The notes: generated from the sequence alone by a model not told the origin. A stretch of 18,397 nt of DNA from Bacteroidota bacterium (GCA_023412975.1 JAEZRB010000213.1:1-18397); one strand, 5' to 3'; positions 1-9,419 are shown, counted from the first letter of the stretch. Numbers and translations: made by a program.

Positions 1-3000
1 ATCGATCACACCCTGGTATTCGTTTTTGCGATAAGCACGAAGGAGATAACGATTGTCGCGACTGATACGATAGTCCAGTGCAATATCACCAGCAATATTA
101 TTGCCCTGCTGGTTGGAACCGGAAGGACCTTCAAGTTCAAAATTGCTGCCTACGGATACAGTAAGGCGGTCGTTTAAAAGTTGCTTCGACAAGCCCACAT
201 TCAGATCAGTCCTGTCTCTTCTTTCACCAGTCGTATAATCTTCAGATGATAGCACATCAAAGTTGAGATCGACACCAGCCACAAGGTCATCGGCGAGACG
301 ATTCAGTTGTTCCGTCAGTAGTTTACTTACACTCTGCCTTGCAAAGGTGCCGGCATTAAAAGATCCGCCGCTTGCGTCGAAGGGATTTTCAGCTACGAAG
401 CGATTTAGTAAAAGCAGGGAGAATACCTGTTTATTCATCTCGCCTGTTTCCTGTCTCAGTTGCTCAAGCCTGTTTCTAACAGTACTCAGAATTTCACCTG
501 AGACTATATATTTTTTATCCTCGGGGAGAATAATATCAAAGCTGATCTCAGGTTTTAATAGCTCTCCTTCCATTTTCAAGTGCACATCAAACGGCAGCTT
601 CTGCATATAGGTATTGCGTTCAAAAGCGGTTGCCTCTTCCAACTGGCTTTTCACCAGGTCAAGTGGCGCAGCGTTGGCAACATAGATTGCATCGATATCG
701 ACGCGGGCATCAGTAGGTTCTCCCTCCCAGACAATACGACTTCCTTTTTCAATATCGAATTTTCGCTTTACGAAATTGAAGGTGAGTTCATAACTGCCCT
801 GCTCGAGCTCATAGGTTCCGGCCATATTTACTTTTCCACTCGGATCGATACCCGCGGTAAGCAGGGCTTCGCCTTTTACATTTAGAAAATCACCATTTCC
901 CTCGTCGATCACGAGACTGAATTCAGCTTCCTTGTCGATCTCGACATTGACCGAAATTTCCATACCTGTATAAGGTGCTGTATTGAGCGAGTCGTATGGG
1001 GCCATAAATAATGAATCTGAAAGCGTAGCATCCATATCTACGAACTCGATGATGCCTTCGCGCTGCACTACACCGGGTTCTCTTTGGGGCAGCACCACGG
1101 TCATACTGGTTTTTTCATTCACCACCAACCTGCCATCTATCACCGGGTCGGCTTCTGTGCCTTTGACCTGTAGGTTGGTATTGAAAAATAGTTGACCATA
1201 GAATAGTTTGTTATCCTTTTTGGTACTATTCAGTGCCTGGAAATCGCGGGCTCTTATGGCCAGGTCGAAATCGTAGTTGGTAAAGTTTTTTGTAGCCGCA
1301 ACACCATCTATTCGCAAAGCATTCTGTGAAGTGTCCTTTATCTCAAAATTGTCAAATACAATGCCCTGTTCATTTACACTGATCTTCTCCTGGTCGATTG
1401 TAAAATAATTGTTGAGTATGCTTAGGTTGAAACGGGCTTTATTAAAATTGAGGTCGCCCCTTACTTCTGGGTTAGCTATTGTGCCCTGAATATCGAATTT
1501 TCCATTCATGGAGCCACTGGCATCCCGGAGCATTTCATTCGAAAAAGCTGCTGCCGTCGCCATGGGCATTTCCCGGATATCGAGATCGAAATCAAAATTG
1601 CTGTCACCACTTTTTAAATAATAATTACCTGTCAATCCCACATCATTTCCTCTTCCACTCAGGGCTATATCAGCAGCGTAGGTACCTGGTACGCGGTTGT
1701 TGACAAGTATTTTGACATTGCCCACCGTATCACCACGCAGGCTTAGATCATTCAGTGAAAGATCACCTACAAAAACTGGTTCGTTGGCTAGTTCATTAAA
1801 TGTGATCTTACCACTAAGTACACCGTTTGCAAGCGTGGAATCCGTTTGCACAAAACCCGTAAGCGTTGCCAGCCTGAATTGTTCGAAGTTTACCTCGAGA
1901 GGCGCATTGGGATTTGCATTGAGGCTGTTAATAGCCAGTCGCTGACCATTTTTACTCAACTCAAAATTTCTTGCATTGATGCCCTGCGGCGTAATGAGGA
2001 TCCTGTTGTCATTTGCGATGGTCCATGGGGCATAATTTAAAAGAAGACTGTCCGGTCTTAATACAATCTCGTAGTTGCCACTTTGGGGTTGTTGCAACAG
2101 GCCATTGATATTGTAAATATCATTGTTGTCCCCATTCTTAATATTTAAACCGAAGTCAACAGTATTATTTGCTATCGTTGTGCGCAGCGTTGTATTGTCG
2201 ATGGCCATATTCGGTCCGCTGGCAAGACTTTCGATCGTTGTGATCATGCGGATCGCGCCTTGTTCCGTGCCAGCCTGCAGATCGAGATTGCGAAGCCTGT
2301 TCGGACCCATGACGATATAGGGCGCTTTTAGTGAAGCCGTCCATCCGTTTTGATCAGTAAGATGGGCCTGGATAGAAACCGAATCAATCTGTGTTAGACC
2401 CGGTACAAAAACTTTCAATGCCGGGTTGTCGAGTATATATGCATTGACGGTAAAATCAAAGGGCTGTGTTTTTATACCCGAACTATCACTTACAACGGCA
2501 AAATATGGGTGAATGGCCTGCTGGAATACCTGGCCAAGTTCTGTAAGTTGATACTGGCCCTCAATTCTTGCCGTCATCACGGGACTGGTAAGCTGCAGGT
2601 AGCGTCCACTGTCTGAACGGGCGGCTACGATTTGCAGGGTATCCAAAACGACGCGCTGATCGTCATGAACAAATACCGATTCGGTAAGGAATAGTTTTCC
2701 CTGCAGGTCGTCTGGATTGGTGACGGGGAAATCAGCCTGCAACTTTCCCCGGTAAATAATTTTGTCTTTAGTAAAATTCAATGCCTGCAGCTTCACACTA
2801 TCGATCATGCCGCTTGCCTCTATTTTTGGGAACTCCCCGGACAGGTCAGCCACTGCATTGATCGCAAAATGAATATTGGGATCGACCATAGACAGCTCTG
2901 CATCGGCCTTTTGATCGCGAATAGAGCCATCGAGAGTGAGATCACGGTAGGAATAGCTGTTCAGGACTGCTGAATGCACCGTACCATTGAATATGGCATT

Positions 3001-4932
3001 TGCTGTTTTCGGGTCCGTTCCAGCGCCTTTCACAGTGACGGTGGCAGTTACCGGTCCCAGCATTTCCTGGTTTTGCAGAATAGTTCCCAGCTGAAGGGAC
3101 CGTGTTTCCACTTTTGCGTTATAACCAATGCGCGATGGGTTATCAAACTCACTAAAGCTTCCGGTAATGCTGGCATCACCAAGATCGGTATCCACCGTAA
3201 GATCAGTATTCATGCGGCTGCTATTTCCCCTGATGGTACCTGCAGCGCTGATCCGGTTTGGCAGACTGATATTGGAAGGCAGCGTATTTTTTGGCAAAAA
3301 GCGGTTGATGTCTCTCCGGGAACTGTTGAGATTGCGGATTGCAAGGTTAGCCTCCATGTTTTGCATAGCCGGTAAACCGGATATGGTACCGGATACATCA
3401 AGCTTTGTGTCCTGCAGGCCTTGCAACTGTAAAGTTTCAATTTTCAGGTCCGCAACACGACCTGTAACCCGACTATTGATATACCACACCGCGTTGGGGT
3501 CGGCAAACGCTGGCTGCTGGCTCAGCGTAGGAACAAATGCCAGTACATCTTTTACATGTACCCTGCTTTCTTCGATATCCAGATCCACTTCCATATTCCC
3601 GATATTCTTCGCGAGTGATTCGATGGACGAGTAACGGATAGTTGCTTCGCGCTGCAATTTTGTACCCGGCGTTTCGAGATAGAGATTACGCAAGTAGGCT
3701 TCGCGGGGTGTATATAAAAATTCTGTTTTTAGCTGATTTAATACGAATCCGCTTTGTTCCTTAAAACTAGCATTGCTGATCGTGCCGGCAATTGAATCGG
3801 TATCCAGTAAAACATTTTTCGCATTGAGTGTAAAATCACGAGCCATCAGGTGTGCATAGTCCATACCCTTATTTACCCGCGGACTGTTATCGTTGTCAAA
3901 CCGGAGTTCATTATTTTCCAGGTCCAGGTTATTTGCAAAGATTCGCCAACCCGCTTCCGCCTGGGTTTCCACTTCCTGTTCCACTTCTTTCTCGACCACT
4001 TTGGCGGAGCCTGTTTTTCCAAGCCTGATGGAAGCGACTGTATTTTTAAGTGCAACATCATCCAGGTTGATCACCTGCTTGTTGAGATCAATAGCGTTTG
4101 ATGTTACCTGTAGTGAACCTAGATCTAGCATTGTATAAAATGAAGAAACATCATTGCGATAATCCAGGTTGATCTTTTCCAGCTGTAGCGTTTTGAAACT
4201 TATTTGGAATGGACTAGGCTCCAGGGCTTCCACACTGTCTTTTGATTCAGGCTCGGCAGTAGCCAGTGGCTTTGACTGGTATACTCTCGCAACCAGGCCG
4301 CTGATGCTTGTCTTGGGTACATTGTAGATCATTTGGGCCGGATCAAATTCCTCCACCTGGGTATATAGATGATCCAGCGATGCCTCCATGTCATTACCTG
4401 TCACCACATCTTTATAGAGCAGCCTGATCTTATTGAGTTCGATAGCACCAAGACTAATGGCGGCAGAGGAGCCGGTACTGGTATCCGGGCTGCTGCTGGT
4501 AGGGGCAAATGCGTCGATGATAAACTGGAAATTAAAGCTGGTGTCTGGAAGTTCACGTTTGACTTTAGCGGTTATATCGTTTAGGCTGATGTATTTTAAT
4601 ATCACTTCACCTTTTGTAATAAGCTTCCAGATATTAAGATCAGCCATCAGTTTGCCGCCGTAAAGCAACGTGTCTTTTTTCCTGTCCTCGACGTAGATTT
4701 TTTCTAAAACAATATCCCGGGGCAGACCAACGTAAATCCTTCCTACTTCAACCCTGGTGTCGAGTTTATTTTCGAGGTAAGCAACAGCTTTCTTTCGAAT
4801 AAAGTTTTGTACGGGAGGTGTAAGTACCAGCAGGAATACAAGTACAATGAGGAAAAAAATCCACAGAAAGGTTTTAAGCACGATCCTTCCTGCGCGTTTC
4901 CATCCATTTGCCTTTTTTTCCTGTTGTTCCAT
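1..4932 (-). CDS. tamB: TamB-family translocation/assembly module protein (DUF490), C-terminus cut by window edge
   Basis: A single minus-strand frame is open from the ATG at 4932 to base 1. I split the frame into codons from base 1 to about 4080 and saw no stop; the rest translated cleanly. That gives 1644 codons without the end of the protein. Residues 1-19 are polar and basic, and about 20-38 form one membrane anchor, as in inner-membrane TamB/AsmA-like proteins. A long region of beta-rich repeats follows. A Glu-rich linker (about 312-329, with alternating Val-Glu) lies near the N-terminus. The last visible part, around residues 1554-1563 (VDLNFDVLSS) and the following EDYTTGERRDRTDL, is the well-conserved end of the DUF490 domain, so probably only a few dozen residues are missing. 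Family knowledge: TamB spans the periplasm and works with a BamA-like partner in outer-membrane protein assembly, and AsmA-like proteins have been linked to phospholipid transport to the outer membrane. The gene is divergent from fabH. A possible -7 box (TACCTTTA) lies at 4970-4977. Confidence 0.93.
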   Translation of the reverse strand, partial: MEQQEKKANGWKRAGRIVLKTFLWIFFLIVLVFLLVLTPPVQNFIRKKAVAYLENKLDTRVEVGRIYVGLPRDIVLEKIYVEDRKKDTLLYGGKLMADLNIWKLITKGEVILKYISLNDITAKVKRELPDTSFNFQFIIDAFAPTSSSPDTSTGSSAAISLGAIELNKIRLLYKDVVTGNDMEASLDHLYTQVEEFDPAQMIYNVPKTSISGLVARVYQSKPLATAEPESKDSVEALEPSPFQISFKTLQLEKINLDYRNDVSSFYTMLDLGSLQVTSNAIDLNKQVINLDDVALKNTVASIRLGKTGSAKVVEKEVEQEVETQAEAGWRIFANNLDLENNELRFDNDNSPRVNKGMDYAHLMARDFTLNAKNVLLDTDSIAGTISNASFKEQSGFVLNQLKTEFLYTPREAYLRNLYLETPGTKLQREATIRYSSIESLAKNIGNMEVDLDIEESRVHVKDVLAFVPTLSQQPAFADPNAVWYINSRVTGRVADLKIETLQLQGLQDTKLDVSGTISGLPAMQNMEANLAIRNLNSSRRDINRFLPKNTLPSNISLPNRISAAGTIRGNSSRMNTDLTVDTDLGDASITGSFSEFDNPSRIGYNAKVETRSLQLGTILQNQEMLGPVTATVTVKGAGTDPKTANAIFNGTVHSAVLNSYSYRDLTLDGSIRDQKADAELSMVDPNIHFAINAVADLSGEFPKIEASGMIDSVKLQALNFTKDKIIYRGKLQADFPVTNPDDLQGKLFLTESVFVHDDQRVVLDTLQIVAARSDSGRYLQLTSPVMTARIEGQYQLTELGQVFQQAIHPYFAVVSDSSGIKTQPFDFTVNAYILDNPALKVFVPGLTQIDSVSIQAHLTDQNGWTASLKAPYIVMGPNRLRNLDLQAGTEQGAIRMITTIESLASGPNMAIDNTTLRTTIANNTVDFGLNIKNGDNNDIYNINGLLQQPQSGNYEIVLRPDSLLLNYAPWTIANDNRILITPQGINARNFELSKNGQRLAINSLNANPNAPLEVNFEQFRLATLTGFVQTDSTLANGVLSGKITFNELANEPVFVGDLSLNDLSLRGDTVGNVKILVNNRVPGTYAADIALSGRGNDVGLTGNYYLKSGDSNFDFDLDIREMPMATAAAFSNEMLRDASGSMNGKFDIQGTIANPEVRGDLNFNKARFNLSILNNYFTIDQEKISVNEQGIVFDNFEIKDTSQNALRIDGVAATKNFTNYDFDLAIRARDFQALNSTKKDNKLFYGQLFFNTNLQVKGTEADPVIDGRLVVNEKTSMTVVLPQREPGVVQREGIIEFVDMDATLSDSLFMAPYDSLNTAPYTGMEISVNVEIDKEAEFSLVIDEGNGDFLNVKGEALLTAGIDPSGKVNMAGTYELEQGSYELTFNFVKRKFDIEKGSRIVWEGEPTDARVDIDAIYVANAAPLDLVKSQLEEATAFERNTYMQKLPFDVHLKMEGELLKPEISFDIILPEDKKYIVSGEILSTVRNRLEQLRQETGEMNKQVFSLLLLNRFVAENPFDASGGSFNAGTFARQSVSKLLTEQLNRLADDLVAGVDLNFDVLSSEDYTTGERRDRTDLNVGLSKQLLNDRLTVSVGSNFELEGPSGSNQQGNNIAGDIALDYRISRDNRYLLRAYRKNEYQGVID

Positions 4933-4969
4933 CGGCTTTCGACTGCTTGAGTTGTGTAGACTTTGAGTG

Positions 4970-4977
4970 TAAAGGTA
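4970..4977 (-). promoter_or_regulatory. possible -7 box for tamB
   Basis: On the minus strand this reads TACCTTTA, one mismatch from the Bacteroidota consensus TAnnTTTG, 37 bases upstream of the tamB ATG. I found no convincing TTG at the -33 position, so this is a weak call. Confidence 0.25.
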
Positions 4978-5044
4978 TAGTTAGAAAATATCGTGCTATA
5001 TTCCCTTTGGACAGGATTTGGAAACGCGCTTGACGCCTATTCAT

Positions 5045-5051
5045 TATCTTG
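5045..5051 (+). promoter_or_regulatory. possible -7 box for fabH
   Basis: TATCTTG resembles TAnnTTTG with one T missing and sits 17 bases upstream of the preferred fabH ATG at 5069. The gnd box (TAACTTG) has the same shape and spacing. If real, it puts the transcript start downstream of the alternative ATG at 5018, favouring the shorter protein. There is no well-placed -33 TTG, so it is tentative. Confidence 0.22.
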
Positions 5052-5068
5052 CTGAAAATAAGATTGCT

Positions 5069-6121
5069 ATGCACCGCTCCCGAATTGCCGGTATAGGGAT
5101 GTATGTTCCCCCCGGTGTTGTAACCAATCATGACCTGTTGAAATACATGGATACCAGCGATGAGTGGATCCAGGAAAGAACAGGGATCAGGGAAAGAAGG
5201 TATGCGCATCGCACCGGGGAGACGACTACCACGATGGGTGTCGAAGCCGCAAAAATCGCGATCGAAAGGGCAGGGTTAACTACTAAGGACATCGATTTTA
5301 TCATATTCGCCACCTTATCACCCGATTATTATTTCCCGGGATGCGGTGTCTTATTACAAAGGGCATTGAAGATGAATGAAATTGGTGCGCTTGATGTACG
5401 TAACCAATGCAGTGGATTTGTGTATGCCCTGAGTGTTGCCGACCAGTTTATAAAAACCGGTATGTATAAAAACATACTGGTGGTAGGAAGTGAAAAGCAT
5501 TCTTTCGGCCTTGATTTCAGTACAAGGGGACGCAATATATCCGTGATCTTTGGTGATGGCGCGGGCGCGGTCGTGTTGCAGGCTGCACCGGAATCGTCGC
5601 GGTCGGGCTTACTCAGCACACATTTACACAGTGATGGAGAAAGCGCGGAGATACTCGCGATGTACAATCCGGGTACGCATGCCAATCAGTGGACAAAGGA
5701 ATCGCTGGCCGATTTCAATGAGGGTGAAATGGGCGATATGTTCATGAGCCATGCCATGATCGACAAGGCCCAGAACTTTCCATACATGGACGGACCGACT
5801 GTGTTTAAAAAAGCCATTGTGAAATTTCCCGAAGTGATTGAAGAAGCACTTAAAACAAATCAGCTTCAAACAACGGATATAACACTGCTCATCCCGCACC
5901 AGGCGAACCTGCGGATCGCGCAGTTTGTACAACAGAAGCTGAAACTGAGGGACGACCAGGTATATAATAATATTGACAGGTACGGAAACACCACCGCCGC
6001 GTCGATACCGATCGCACTCTGTGAAGCCTGGGAGCAGGGTAAAGTCAAAGAAGGGGACCTGGTGTGCCTTGCAGCATTTGGAAGCGGGTTTACCTGGGGC
6101 AGCGCAATTTTGCGTTGGTAA
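5069..6121 (+). CDS. fabH: 3-oxoacyl-ACP synthase III (KAS III) family protein
   Basis: Thiolase-fold condensing enzyme. The family's typical reaction joins an acyl-CoA to malonyl-ACP, starting type II fatty-acid synthesis in the cytoplasm. The start at 5069 (Met-His-Arg-Ser) gives 350 residues. An upstream in-frame ATG at 5018 would add 17 residues before the first beta strand that the family does not need. The Cys-His-Asn triad is intact: Cys114 in NQCSGF, His277 in LIPHQANLRI, Asn307 in DRYGNTTAA. The spacing from Cys to His is 163 residues, against 132 in E. coli FabH (Cys112, His244, Asn274), because of an insertion around residues 193-245 rich in Met, Asp, Glu and His. This may mean a different acyl or acceptor preference, so the primer substrate is not certain and it could be a secondary FabH-like enzyme. 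It is divergent from tamB and 52 bases upstream of a lipid kinase gene on the same strand. Confidence 0.9.
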   Translation: MHRSRIAGIGMYVPPGVVTNHDLLKYMDTSDEWIQERTGIRERRYAHRTGETTTTMGVEAAKIAIERAGLTTKDIDFIIFATLSPDYYFPGCGVLLQRALKMNEIGALDVRNQCSGFVYALSVADQFIKTGMYKNILVVGSEKHSFGLDFSTRGRNISVIFGDGAGAVVLQAAPESSRSGLLSTHLHSDGESAEILAMYNPGTHANQWTKESLADFNEGEMGDMFMSHAMIDKAQNFPYMDGPTVFKKAIVKFPEVIEEALKTNQLQTTDITLLIPHQANLRIAQFVQQKLKLRDDQVYNNIDRYGNTTAASIPIALCEAWEQGKVKEGDLVCLAAFGSGFTWGSAILRW

Positions 6122-6140
6122 AATGTAGCGGCTAATTTTG
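6109..6140 (+). promoter_or_regulatory. Bacteroidota-type promoter candidate for the lipid kinase
   Basis: A perfect -7 box TAATTTTG lies at 6133-6140 with TTTG at 6109-6112, 20 bases upstream, within the usual spacing. The -33 part lies inside the 3' end of fabH. The kinase ATG is 33 bases downstream of the -7 box. This suggests the kinase gene can be transcribed on its own as well as by read-through from fabH. Confidence 0.42.
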
Positions 6141-6173
6141 GCCCGCGATATTATTTTTCATTGAAGATGTTAC

Positions 6174-7082
6174 ATGCAGAAGCGCATTATCTATATCATT
6201 AATCCGATAGCCGGTACGAGAACAAAAAAAGATCTCCAGGAATACGTTCAGAAAAGAACACGGGAAATGGGGATTCCATTCCATATTTTTCCCTCAGTTG
6301 CGAGTGGTGACTATTCTTTCCTTCGTCCCATCATCCTGGAAGAGAAAATTACAGATGTAGTGATTGCCGGTGGCGATGGCACCGTAAGCCAGGTCGTGAA
6401 CAGCCTGATGAACGAGCGGGTTAATTTTGGGATCATACCCTGTGGATCCGGCAATGGCCTTGCACTGGCGGCAAAAATTCCAAAACGACCCGAAAAAGCG
6501 CTTAACATAGTTTTTAATGGAGAGGCATCCGCAATCGATGGATTTTATGTGAATGATCAATTCGCCTGTATGCTCTGCGGACTTGGGTTCGATGCCAAGG
6601 TTGCACATGACTTTGCCAGGCAGTCCAAGCGGGGTTTTGCCACCTATGCCAGCCTGGTGAGCAGGAATTTTTTTTCTATTTCGCCTTATCGATTTGATGT
6701 AGAAGCCGGCGGAAGAGGGTTTTCAACAGAAGCATTTTTTATCAGCATCGCCAACAGCAACCAGTTTGGTAATCATTTTACCATAGCACCGGAAGCGTTA
6801 TTGGCTGATGGGCTTTTGGATATTGTTATCGTAAAAAAAGCAGCAAAACCCCGCCTGCTTTATAATCTTGTTAAGCAGGTCTTTGCCGGCAAGATCAAGA
6901 AAGTTGAAAATTCACTCGACCAGCCGATCAGTTATTTCCAGGCAGAATCCATCACGATTAAGAATACAGACCAGGCGCCGATGCATATTGACGGAGATCC
7001 GGCAGAGACGCCGGTGGAAATAGAAATATCTATCCGAAAAAAATGCTTCCGGCTTATACAACCTGTGCCTGAAGCTGATTGA
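6174..7082 (+). CDS. diacylglycerol kinase / YegS-like lipid kinase family protein
   Basis: 302 residues, the usual length of the soluble DagK/YegS/sphingosine-kinase-like family, which uses ATP to phosphorylate a lipid alcohol such as diacylglycerol to phosphatidic acid at the inner face of the membrane. The N-terminal catalytic domain starts with IINPIAGTR (about residues 8-16) and carries the nucleotide-binding GGDGT at 66-70, followed by GSGNGLA at 91-97. The C-terminal beta-sandwich domain shows GLGFDA (136-141), IAPEALLADGLLDI (204-217) and HIDGDP (271-276). No membrane segment is visible, as expected. The exact lipid substrate cannot be told from sequence; diacylglycerol is the most likely (inference), which would return it to phospholipid synthesis. 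It follows fabH on the same strand and converges with the patatin-like gene, 26 bases away. Confidence 0.9.
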   Translation: MQKRIIYIINPIAGTRTKKDLQEYVQKRTREMGIPFHIFPSVASGDYSFLRPIILEEKITDVVIAGGDGTVSQVVNSLMNERVNFGIIPCGSGNGLALAAKIPKRPEKALNIVFNGEASAIDGFYVNDQFACMLCGLGFDAKVAHDFARQSKRGFATYASLVSRNFFSISPYRFDVEAGGRGFSTEAFFISIANSNQFGNHFTIAPEALLADGLLDIVIVKKAAKPRLLYNLVKQVFAGKIKKVENSLDQPISYFQAESITIKNTDQAPMHIDGDPAETPVEIEISIRKKCFRLIQPVPEAD

Positions 7083-7097
7083 TCTTCAACTGAAGAT
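7082..7097. terminator. weak hairpin between convergent genes
   Basis: The bases read ATCTTCA-AC-TGAAGAT, a short perfect inverted repeat lying between two convergent stop codons and overlapping the last base of the kinase stop. The stem is AT-rich and no clear U-run follows on either strand, so it is at best a weak bidirectional terminator. Confidence 0.25.
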
Positions 7098-7108
7098 AAA
7101 CGGGGTTA

Positions 7109-9349
7109 TTATTTTAAGTTATAGTCAAAATGAAGTAACCTGCTGAGCTCCTGAAAGCTTTTTTCATTGGCAGGTGAATTAACGGAGCTGATAATATCTT
7201 TTTGTTCTCTTTTGCTCAGGTGGAAATTCAGGGCTGCTTTATTTTCTTCCTTGTCAGAGGCGTACTGGAATAAAACTTTATGTACGGTGCGACCCGGATG
7301 CTCGGCATAATAGCTGAGCATATCATTTTGAAAATACTCCATCATCTTAAACCAGTTGTGTTGCAATAACAGAAATGGCTTAGTGGCATGATCAGTTATG
7401 TCATCCGACATATAAGGATATTCCCAACCGCCGGGGCTGCGGTCTCTCACCTGGATCAGCAATACGCCACTTGTATTTTCTTTGATCCAGTCATCGAAAG
7501 CTTCAAGAAAACGCAGGGAGGTTTCCTGTCCGTAATTATCTCTCAAACCAGCATCCATCACGTCGATAACGGGGTTAGAGGGTAGCCATACATTTGGAAG
7601 CACGATTGGGAATGTGGCGTTCATTCGCAAGGCGGTAAGGATTCGCAGATTTTGCGCGTCCTGGTTTTTGAAAAACGCTGAAAAATCAATTACATCGGGA
7701 TCCATGACAGGCAGGCGTGTAGTATCCTGCCAGCCCTGCATCATAAAGCTTACGGGTTGTGTACTGATGATTAGTTTGCGGCTATCCCTGGTCACGACGG
7801 AATTGTAGAACATGAGTGGAATATTGGCAGCCTTTTCATCTTCCGCATAATCGCCAATTTGTTTGTCAAGCATGCGCCTGGTATTGGTATTCAGCTTTTC
7901 TTCAAAAGCATAACCACGATCTTTTACATAAGTATATTGGTCTACGCTGAATTTCTGCGCCGGCGCAATCAGGTCTCTCGCTACAAATGAAGAAAACACG
8001 GGATTCAATACATCTCCGGCGATATCTTCTACATATTTAGGGTCCTGTAAGTCGATATTCTTTCCCTTAAGTTTTTGCAGGTATAGTTCTCTGAAATAAG
8101 TGGCACCAATCATTCCCCCGGAAGCACCGTTGATCAGGAATATTTTCTTCATGATAGTCCCATTGCTCAAACTATCCAGGTATTGGAGCATGCTAAAGGT
8201 AAAGGTGGCGCTCCTGTGACCGCCGCCACTGGTATTTAACAATACAAGCAAGGGACGTGAACTGTCCTGTTTCTTTTTCCAGTTCTCAAGAACCCTGATC
8301 ATATTCTGCCGATCGGCCTGTACTTTTTCAGGTGTGCAAAGCGCCATTAACCCTTCGCGTGAATACTGTGGCCTGTTTTGTTTGTTTTGGTAGTCGAGAC
8401 CATAGGCTTTATTGCGTGGATCGATCCAGTCTTTCTGGTAAAAGAAATTCAATGCAAGCAACAACATCAACAGGTAGGGAATGCTCCAGCTTTGAAGGAA
8501 ATAGGAAAATGCACCGGCTACGCCGATCAGGATGGAAAAAAATATCGTGATGCTGGCAGCGGCGGGTATCTGGAAAAAAGGAGAGTCGAGAAAAAATCCA
8601 ATCAGCACCAGGAACAGGAATGCCGCAAATACCGAAATGATCGCCGCAAAGTGATGCCGCTTGAAAAGCGATTCTACGAACTGGGGCGTGTAGTGCCTAA
8701 CATCCCGGACGGGTCGGAGGCGAAGCGGTGAATCAAAATACCATTCTACATGTATCAGGCTTTCGGTATGATAGACCTCCCGCGCCGGTTTCAATTGTGT
8801 TAGATACTCACCCGGTACACTGATCTCAGGCATCATCCGGCGAAGGATGGAACGATCGGCACGAAAAAAGTAAATAAAAGAGACCGCCAGGATCAGGATC
8901 AGCCCGCTAAGAAATCCGCCAGCTAAAAAAAGGATTTCAATATTGCTGATCAATTCTCGGTAACGGGTAAACTCATAGGCTCGGAAAAAGTAAAACAGAA
9001 TAAAAAGCAGTGGAATGATGGCGTTGTTGATACAGTATTTTAAGAATGGGTTGGTTGTCGCGGAGAGAAACTTAAAATGCTTGCTGAACAAAATAAAGGT
9101 GCTGATATTCCAGCTCATGATAAACATGCCGATTGATATACCAACGATCGCGGCACTGATCGAATTTACATTATCGAGGAACTCTGGCGCCAGGAAAAGT
9201 GAGTCGGCGCCAAAGGTTTGCATAAAGCTTCCATTTACCACCGCAAACAGGATAAACCAAAAGAGCAGCAATACCTGGTATTTGCGAAAATGCAGGAAAA
9301 GCAGTTGTATGGGAAACGAATAATAAAATCCTCTAAGCCATGCTTTCAT
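7109..9349 (-). CDS. multi-pass membrane protein with C-terminal patatin-like phospholipase domain
   Basis: 746 residues in two parts. Residues 1 to about 305 hold about seven hydrophobic segments (roughly 24-44, 62-84, 108-122, 136-162, 235-252, 262-284, 288-304), with a soluble insertion at about 165-230. From about 365 a patatin-type serine hydrolase follows: the oxyanion-hole motif SGGGHR at 374-379, the nucleophile elbow GASGG at 408-412 (Ser410), and the dyad Asp599 in DAG. All elements of the patatin Ser-Asp dyad are present, so it is probably an active lipid acyl hydrolase, for example cleaving membrane phospholipid or lysolipid (inference). The last 100 or so residues are polar and unassigned. 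There is no signal peptide, and the sidedness of the catalytic domain is not certain. It lies 70 bases downstream of ctaA on the same strand, where a near-match -7 box (TAATTTG, 9399-9405) may give it its own promoter. Confidence 0.87.
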   Translation of the reverse strand: MKAWLRGFYYSFPIQLLFLHFRKYQVLLLFWFILFAVVNGSFMQTFGADSLFLAPEFLDNVNSISAAIVGISIGMFIMSWNISTFILFSKHFKFLSATTNPFLKYCINNAIIPLLFILFYFFRAYEFTRYRELISNIEILFLAGGFLSGLILILAVSFIYFFRADRSILRRMMPEISVPGEYLTQLKPAREVYHTESLIHVEWYFDSPLRLRPVRDVRHYTPQFVESLFKRHHFAAIISVFAAFLFLVLIGFFLDSPFFQIPAAASITIFFSILIGVAGAFSYFLQSWSIPYLLMLLLALNFFYQKDWIDPRNKAYGLDYQNKQNRPQYSREGLMALCTPEKVQADRQNMIRVLENWKKKQDSSRPLLVLLNTSGGGHRSATFTFSMLQYLDSLSNGTIMKKIFLINGASGGMIGATYFRELYLQKLKGKNIDLQDPKYVEDIAGDVLNPVFSSFVARDLIAPAQKFSVDQYTYVKDRGYAFEEKLNTNTRRMLDKQIGDYAEDEKAANIPLMFYNSVVTRDSRKLIISTQPVSFMMQGWQDTTRLPVMDPDVIDFSAFFKNQDAQNLRILTALRMNATFPIVLPNVWLPSNPVIDVMDAGLRDNYGQETSLRFLEAFDDWIKENTSGVLLIQVRDRSPGGWEYPYMSDDITDHATKPFLLLQHNWFKMMEYFQNDMLSYYAEHPGRTVHKVLFQYASDKEENKAALNFHLSKREQKDIISSVNSPANEKSFQELSRLLHFDYNLK

Positions 9350-9419
9350 GAAAACGGTAGCTGGTGATATTTAAAAATACTATTTAATGACAGCAATGCA
9401 AATTACCGCCACGGTATAA

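Noticed and set aside
3128..3634. Plus-strand open frame of 168 codons and several others within 263-4663
   Set aside because: All lie antisense to the continuous tamB frame, which has clear family motifs. The plus-strand translations show no recognisable domain and are rich in residues expected of an antisense frame.
5018..5068. Upstream ATG extending fabH by 17 residues
   Set aside because: The extra residues precede the first family strand, and a possible -7 box lies downstream of this ATG.
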